In this document: in pieces, positions 56,219 to 60,000 of the stretch
Layout: every line of letters begins with the position of its first letter
Numbering within the stretch: the stretch's first letter is position 1
Source of the DNA: Cryptomeria japonica
Lineage: Eukaryota; Streptophyta; Pinopsida; Cupressales; Cupressaceae
Length of the DNA stretch: 60,000 nucleotides
Direction: 5' to 3'
Assembly: GCF_030272615.1 (NCBI RefSeq)
Contig: NC_081409.1
Location: forward strand, 24,140,406 to 24,200,405
Notes under the pieces: model-generated
What the model saw: only the letters and a program-made list of their open reading frames with translations
Databases searched by the model: none
Told to the model about the DNA's origin: nothing
Translations under genes and position numbers: made by a program

Positions 56219-56941
56219 AGGACTGGACAAAAATGAAATTCTGACAAGCAGAGTTTTTTTTAACGACTGACGAAGACCAGTTTTTAGACACGGATTGATG
56301 TTTCGATGACTGATAGAGACCAGTTTTGGACACAGACAAAGTTTATCACTAAGTTGTTGATTTGTTTTCTCCAATTTCAGTATTTCAGTTTTAGTTTCAG
56401 GGATGAAAACACGAAAAACATGCAAGATATATATAATAACTTCAATCACAACACGCTAACCCTACGGAAGTTGGCTTAGAGAAGAAAACCTTTTTCTTGC
56501 TAACTTTGATACACACCCAATAGCTAATCAGAATATGGTCGTTGAGTCTCACGCAATGGATTTTCAACGCCGTATTAGCCAACTCCAAACACTAATGGGG
56601 GCATGATATGCCAAGTGTCTTGGGAGAGTTACTATCTCTCTTGCACAAAGATTATCCCCCTTTCGGAGGTGAATCAGGTAGCTTCTATCTTATAGTTCTT
56701 AGTCAAGAATTTCGTTCGAAATTACCCCTTGAAGTAACACAAGCATGATTGAGGCCTATAGCCCAACAAGGTACCGAAACAAGTTGTAGTCACGTAAACG
56801 TGATTGAAACCACGAGGCCCTACAAAATGCCCAATATGAGAGATCTCAAAGAGAAAACTCAAATAATCCCATCCTCTGAGACTTTAATCACCAGAGGCCT
56901 ATTTATTATAGTGAGTTGGAATTCTCAGGTCCAGCTGTACT

Positions 56942-56999
56942 CACTTGGGTCGTTCTCACAGGGTGATTACTTTTTCCCACTGTGACAGGCCCGCTAAAG
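56942..56999. other. Leader block conserved with element A
   Basis: Contains CACTTGGGTCGTTCTC and GACAGGCCCGCTAAAG; see the matching block at 6863-6927. Confidence 0.6.
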
Positions 57000-57427
57000 G
57001 TATACAAATCTTAAAATTTAGAAAAAGCTTTGAGGGTCTAGATTTCTGATTGTCTCTAAAAGGCAAGAGCATACTCTCTTACCTCTCTGATTTTTCTGAA
57101 AACACAAAAGACAAATTTGTTCTTTAACCAGATAGCAATTTAAGTGCCTAAGAAAAATGAATTTAAAGAATACACGATGTTTGGTCGATTTTATTTAGGC
57201 ATCCTAAAAAAACAACGCATCAGTAGTCATGTTGTTTTCGATTCTTTGACATGCGTATGTTTGATTGATAAATTATCTGTCAAGTGTTCTGCAATAAACT
57301 GGTTAGGCTGTAAAAATATCAAGCAAATAGAAGACAGACCAGGGTTAGCGTCAGCGTTAGCCAAATCTAAATTCAATTTACGAAAAAAATCTAAAAAAGT
57401 ATATTGTTTTTGAAACAATAAAACATA

Positions 57428-57628
57428 ATTCATATGACAGAGAATACCTTTTCGTACGAGTATTCTCACGGGCCTGAATGATGAAATACAGAGTTAAATT
57501 GTCAAAGTAGAAACTCGTACGAGTTCCTTTTCTGATCCGCACGATAAAACACAGGTCTTGATAGAATGTCGTAGGAAGAAGGACTTATACTCGTACAATA
57601 TTTAGCAGAGGTTGTACAGACGAGACCT
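57428..57628. repeat. TCGTACGA word cluster 2, element B leader
   Basis: About seven copies or variants (near 57430, 57452, 57514, 57539, 57569, 57590, 57617), just inside the primer-binding site. Confidence 0.7.
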
Positions 57629-57668
57629 GAAAAATAAAAAAAAGTGATTTTGAGGCTGAAGGATTGAA

Positions 57669-57692
57669 TTCCGAGCCCCACGGTGGGTGCCA
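57669..57692 (-). promoter_or_regulatory. Primer-binding site of element B (tRNA-Lys)
   Basis: The plus strand GAGCCCCACGGTGGGTGCCA equals the 3' end of plant tRNA-Lys (GAGCCCCACGGTGGGCG plus CCA) except for one C-to-T. It starts four bases from the LTR. Confidence 0.88.
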
Positions 57693-57696
57693 AAAA

Positions 57697-58710
57697 TGTG
57701 TGTGTGAAAAGTGGACCTGTATCTGTATCTATATCTGTATCTGTATACACAACACTTCAATTAAGTCATTAGATGCATGGTTAGTAAATCAATAATCCAT
57801 AATGAACAATAAACCATTACAAAGCGACCTATAGCCTTCTAGTAGGTGCGAATTTAGTCTTGCTCTCAGATTTCATATGCAATACCAGTGACTAAACAAC
57901 ATCTAAATGAAGGATTTAATCTGTATGAGCATGAATTTGAGCTAAATGAATGCAAGATTAATCTAACATGATTTAAGCAATATTAAGCTAGATGATTTAA
58001 TAAGGATGCAATAACTAATACGTAATATCTCAATGCACAAATTTCAATGAACCTAGAGCAAAAACAACATGATAACAATATATTCTTTTGGATCCATGAT
58101 TAGGAGATGAGAGCGTGAATTTATAAAAAATTCAGAAAGAAACCAACGACTTAGATCAGATGATGATGAGTGGTCAAGATTTTCCAAGAGGAACCACAAT
58201 CCGGGTGAATTGATGTGATTGGCTGCTTTTCTTAGTTTTAAAGGAAATTGAATTAAAATTAAGATAAAATCAGAAAAACTGATTTATTCTCTATTTCATT
58301 CAATTTTGATATTTAAATGTTTTAATTTCTTTCTCTAGGAGTATTTATCAATTTTTTATTTGATTTTCAAGATTGTCTCCATTTGATTTCTTTTCTCAAA
58401 TTTTAATTCTTTTTTGCCAAATAATTCCTTTTTTGATGATTTAATGGCAAATTGATTTATATAATTAAATATACTAGGATATTTAATACAATAAATAGGA
58501 TAATTGTTTAAAAATGAATTATTTGAAATGATCAATTAATTAAATATTTATTTAATTAATTCAAAGTGATTAATTTGCCATGTGTCATTGATGATTTAAG
58601 AAATTAATTGTGTGCTCAAGATTAATTTTAATTGCCTTTGGTTAGGACCTTGGTGACGTTGTCGAGATTAGGGGGCCTATGGTTTAGATGACTATTTTTA
58701 GGGTATTACA
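57697..58710 (-). repeat. 5' LTR of element B
   Basis: Plus strand starts TGTGTGTGTGAAAAGTGG and ends GGGTATTACA; in element orientation it has TG...CA ends. Matches the left LTR throughout. Confidence 0.93.
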
Positions 58711-58715
58711 ATCAT

Positions 58716-58815
58716 GAGCAGAGGGCAGAACAACTGAAGAGGGTGGAAATGATGAAGAAAACGATGCTCCACTTAGACTTTACATAGCTTCAAAAAACAA
58801 ACAAAAAAAGAAATG
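58716..58815 (+). pseudogene. Second CACTA gene, last coding segment after element B
   Basis: Removing element B and one target copy joins the exon that ends at 41709 to this segment in frame (KRTRHTLRS before, AEGRTTEEGGNDEEN after), to a TGA at 58813-58815 after KNKQKKK. With the left target copy ATCAC the junction codon is CGA; with the right copy ATCAT it is TGA. The left copy is therefore likely the original. Confidence 0.7.
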
Positions 58816-59408
58816 ATTGCAATTTACATTATTTGATAATGACTGATTTTTATGTGTTAATGAATGTAATTATGTGCTAATGAATGTTCATGAATGATAT
58901 GTGTTAATTAATATTGATGAATGTTGCGTGTTAATGAGTGTTAAAGAATGTTATGTGTTATTGAACGTTATGTGATAATGAATGAATGTTATATTTTATT
59001 AATGGATGAAACAATGAATGAATGTTAGATGTTAATGGGGAATTTAGAGTGATGTTAGGGGGGGAGGGGCCAAATGAGCTTCCACCTTCATGTGGTTGGC
59101 CTTGTTAAGTAGAGAATATTAAACTATTCTCAAAACCAAGCGAAGCTCAATAAGATAACACACTTTTCAATATTTCATTATGTTGCACAGTTAATCTTAT
59201 TGAATAATGTATATTGAATCTTAATTGTAGGGTCCAACAGAGCCAACACGAACAACAACACCACAAGTAAGTGGTTTGTTTTTGAAATTTTTTTTTCATG
59301 ATAATTTGGGAAGGTGCTTCAACAGTGTTATGTGTAATTGTGAAGGTGAGAAATTTATATTTTTTGTGTTCTGACATTTATTTTTTGTTCCAAGTGGATG
59401 ACTTGGAA
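58816..59408. other. Region without recognisable gene
   Basis: Begins with repeated ATGAATGTTATGTGTTAAT phrases (58860-59040), then a G-run near 59058. A small exon-like piece at 59232-59269 (GPTEPTRTTTPQ) sits between AG and GTAAGT. Confidence 0.4.
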
Positions 59409-60000
59409 GAGGTTAGTGATTAATATCAAAATAGGGGTCTCTTTGATGAACTCATATCTGTGTTTGTGATGAGCAACAACACTAGAAGGAACTTACATAT
59501 TTATATATTCAAGATGATGAATATGATAATGTTGCCACTACTATCATGAACCATTCTCTAGAGGTATGGGATCATATGCAATTCAAAGATGTTGTAGTTA
59601 AAGTGGCCAATGTTGAATTGTACTACAAAGTTGTACACTTTTATTTGTAAGAACACCCATATCTTATTAATGACCTCTTGAATGTCCTTGCCATTAGGGT
59701 AGACCACACACGAGTGGTTGACATCACGCATAAGGTATGACTCTCAAATCTTTTATTCTGTTACTATTTTTAGGATTACCGAGATGTCTTTCATTTGGGT
59801 ATTAAGTTTTTCTAGATGTTCTCTTTAGTAACTATTTGGTTTGGAAAAAATTCATGAGTATATTTTGTTCTGTTGTATTTGTTATCCACGCTGGACATCT
59901 CCATCTTGTGAAGTCGTACATGGTTGCAATACAGAGCAACAATGTAGCTGTTGTTAATGAGGCTTTGAATGAAATTTATGTAGAAGAGGAAGTTTATGAT
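59409..60000 (+). pseudogene. Clathrin heavy chain gene fragment
   Basis: The frame reads YQNRGLFDELIS, then after a missing stretch [69 protein letters not shown]; after an intron (from GTATGA at 59733) it continues [17 protein letters not shown] and [10 protein letters not shown] to the window end. This is the conserved leg-repeat region of clathrin heavy chain, the coat protein of endocytic vesicles. Stops at the W of QQHW (TAG) and in the FYLQEH region (TAA), and loss of about 45 residues, make it a pseudogene. A retained intron rules out a processed copy. Confidence 0.85.

Larger units (their letters stand above)
55611..57668 (-). other. Long 5' leader of element B
   Basis: 2.06 kb without a coding frame. 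Two clusters of a TCGTACGA-type word sit at its two ends (55924-56218 and 57428-57628), and the block conserved with element A lies between (56942-56999). Confidence 0.6.
41710..58710 (-). mobile_element. LTR retrotransposon B (full-length Tat-like Ty3/gypsy, 17.0 kb)
   Basis: Two related LTRs (41710-42738 and 57697-58710) bound the element, with ATCAC/ATCAT duplications outside. The order on the minus strand is LTR, tRNA-Lys primer site, 2-kb leader, gag, protease, G-patch, RT, RNase H, archaeal-type RNase H, integrase, about 1.5 kb spacer, an oppositely oriented plant-mobile-domain gene, degenerate repeats, polypurine tract, LTR. Two RNase H domains and an extra gene after integrase are known of the Tat lineage. 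All genes are broken. The LTRs look about 95 percent identical by eye, with an 18-bp indel near 41970. Confidence 0.93.
32845..58815 (+). mobile_element. CACTA (En/Spm)-like DNA transposon, interrupted by element B; ends not found
   Basis: Three plus-strand genes lie in tandem: a TNP2-type transposase (32845-36698), a SET-domain frame (37547-38401) and a second gene with a plant En/Spm transposase-type domain (38469-41709, continuing at 58716-58815). The transposase plus second-protein order is typical of CACTA elements. Element B (41710-58710) is inserted in the second gene. I could not locate CACTA terminal inverted repeats, so the start and end given are only those of the genes. Confidence 0.75.

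Noticed and set aside
57669-57692. tRNA-Lys gene
   Set aside because: Only the last 20 or so bases of the tRNA match, exactly where a primer-binding site is expected. No D or anticodon arm.

Overview
The window looks like intergenic DNA from a seed plant with a very large genome, probably a gymnosperm. That is an inference from the dense nesting of long LTR retrotransposons, long AT-rich introns and plant-specific transposon domains; no species-diagnostic gene is present. I found no intact host gene. Nearly everything is mobile-element sequence in several nested layers, mostly broken by stop codons that look like C-to-T or G-to-A changes.

Layout. (1) 1-8458, minus strand: element A, a Tat-like Ty3/gypsy retrotransposon cut by the left window edge. 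Gag and protease are followed directly by only the integrase tail; reverse transcriptase, RNase H and the integrase core are missing. (2) 8459-12451 and 20435-about 27800: an older host layer. It carries a cluster of a palindromic TTCGAGCGAA motif, a 262-bp satellite with a 786-bp higher-order repeat, a possible plus-strand first exon, and on the minus strand a five-exon pseudogene for a DDE-type transposase that I tentatively link to the Sola type. (3) Element C (12452-20434) is inserted in that layer with a TATAT target duplication. It has an initiator-tRNA-Met-type primer site and a gag-like coiled-coil/zinc-knuckle gene, but no pol. In place of pol it has one very long reading frame of unknown function. 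(4) A 1.43-kb solo LTR (25252-26682, CCTAT duplication) sits in the first intron of the transposase gene. (5) 27890-29540: a decayed Ty3/gypsy protease/reverse-transcriptase fragment. (6) 32845-58815, plus strand: a CACTA (En/Spm)-like element with a TNP2-type transposase, a SET-domain reading frame, and a second En/Spm-type protein. (7) Element B (41710-58710, minus strand, 17 kb) is inserted into an exon of that second protein. It is a full-length Tat-like Ty3/gypsy element with both LTRs, a tRNA-Lys primer site, gag, protease, G-patch, RT, two RNase H domains and integrase, plus an antisense plant-mobile-domain gene with its own TATA box and leader intron. (8) 59409-60000: an intron-bearing, damaged piece of clathrin heavy chain that runs off the right edge.

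The most unusual points are the SET-domain frame inside a CACTA-type element, the pol-less element C with its 1,124-codon unknown frame, and the repeated observation that each element carries dense clusters of its own short CpG-containing word: ACGCG in A, TCGTACGA in B, ACCGAG in C, TTCGAGCGAA in the 8.5-kb block. These clusters occupy the leader of A and B, and the LTR and coding region of C. They could be binding sites for element-encoded proteins or chromatin factors. That function is inference; the clusters themselves are directly visible.
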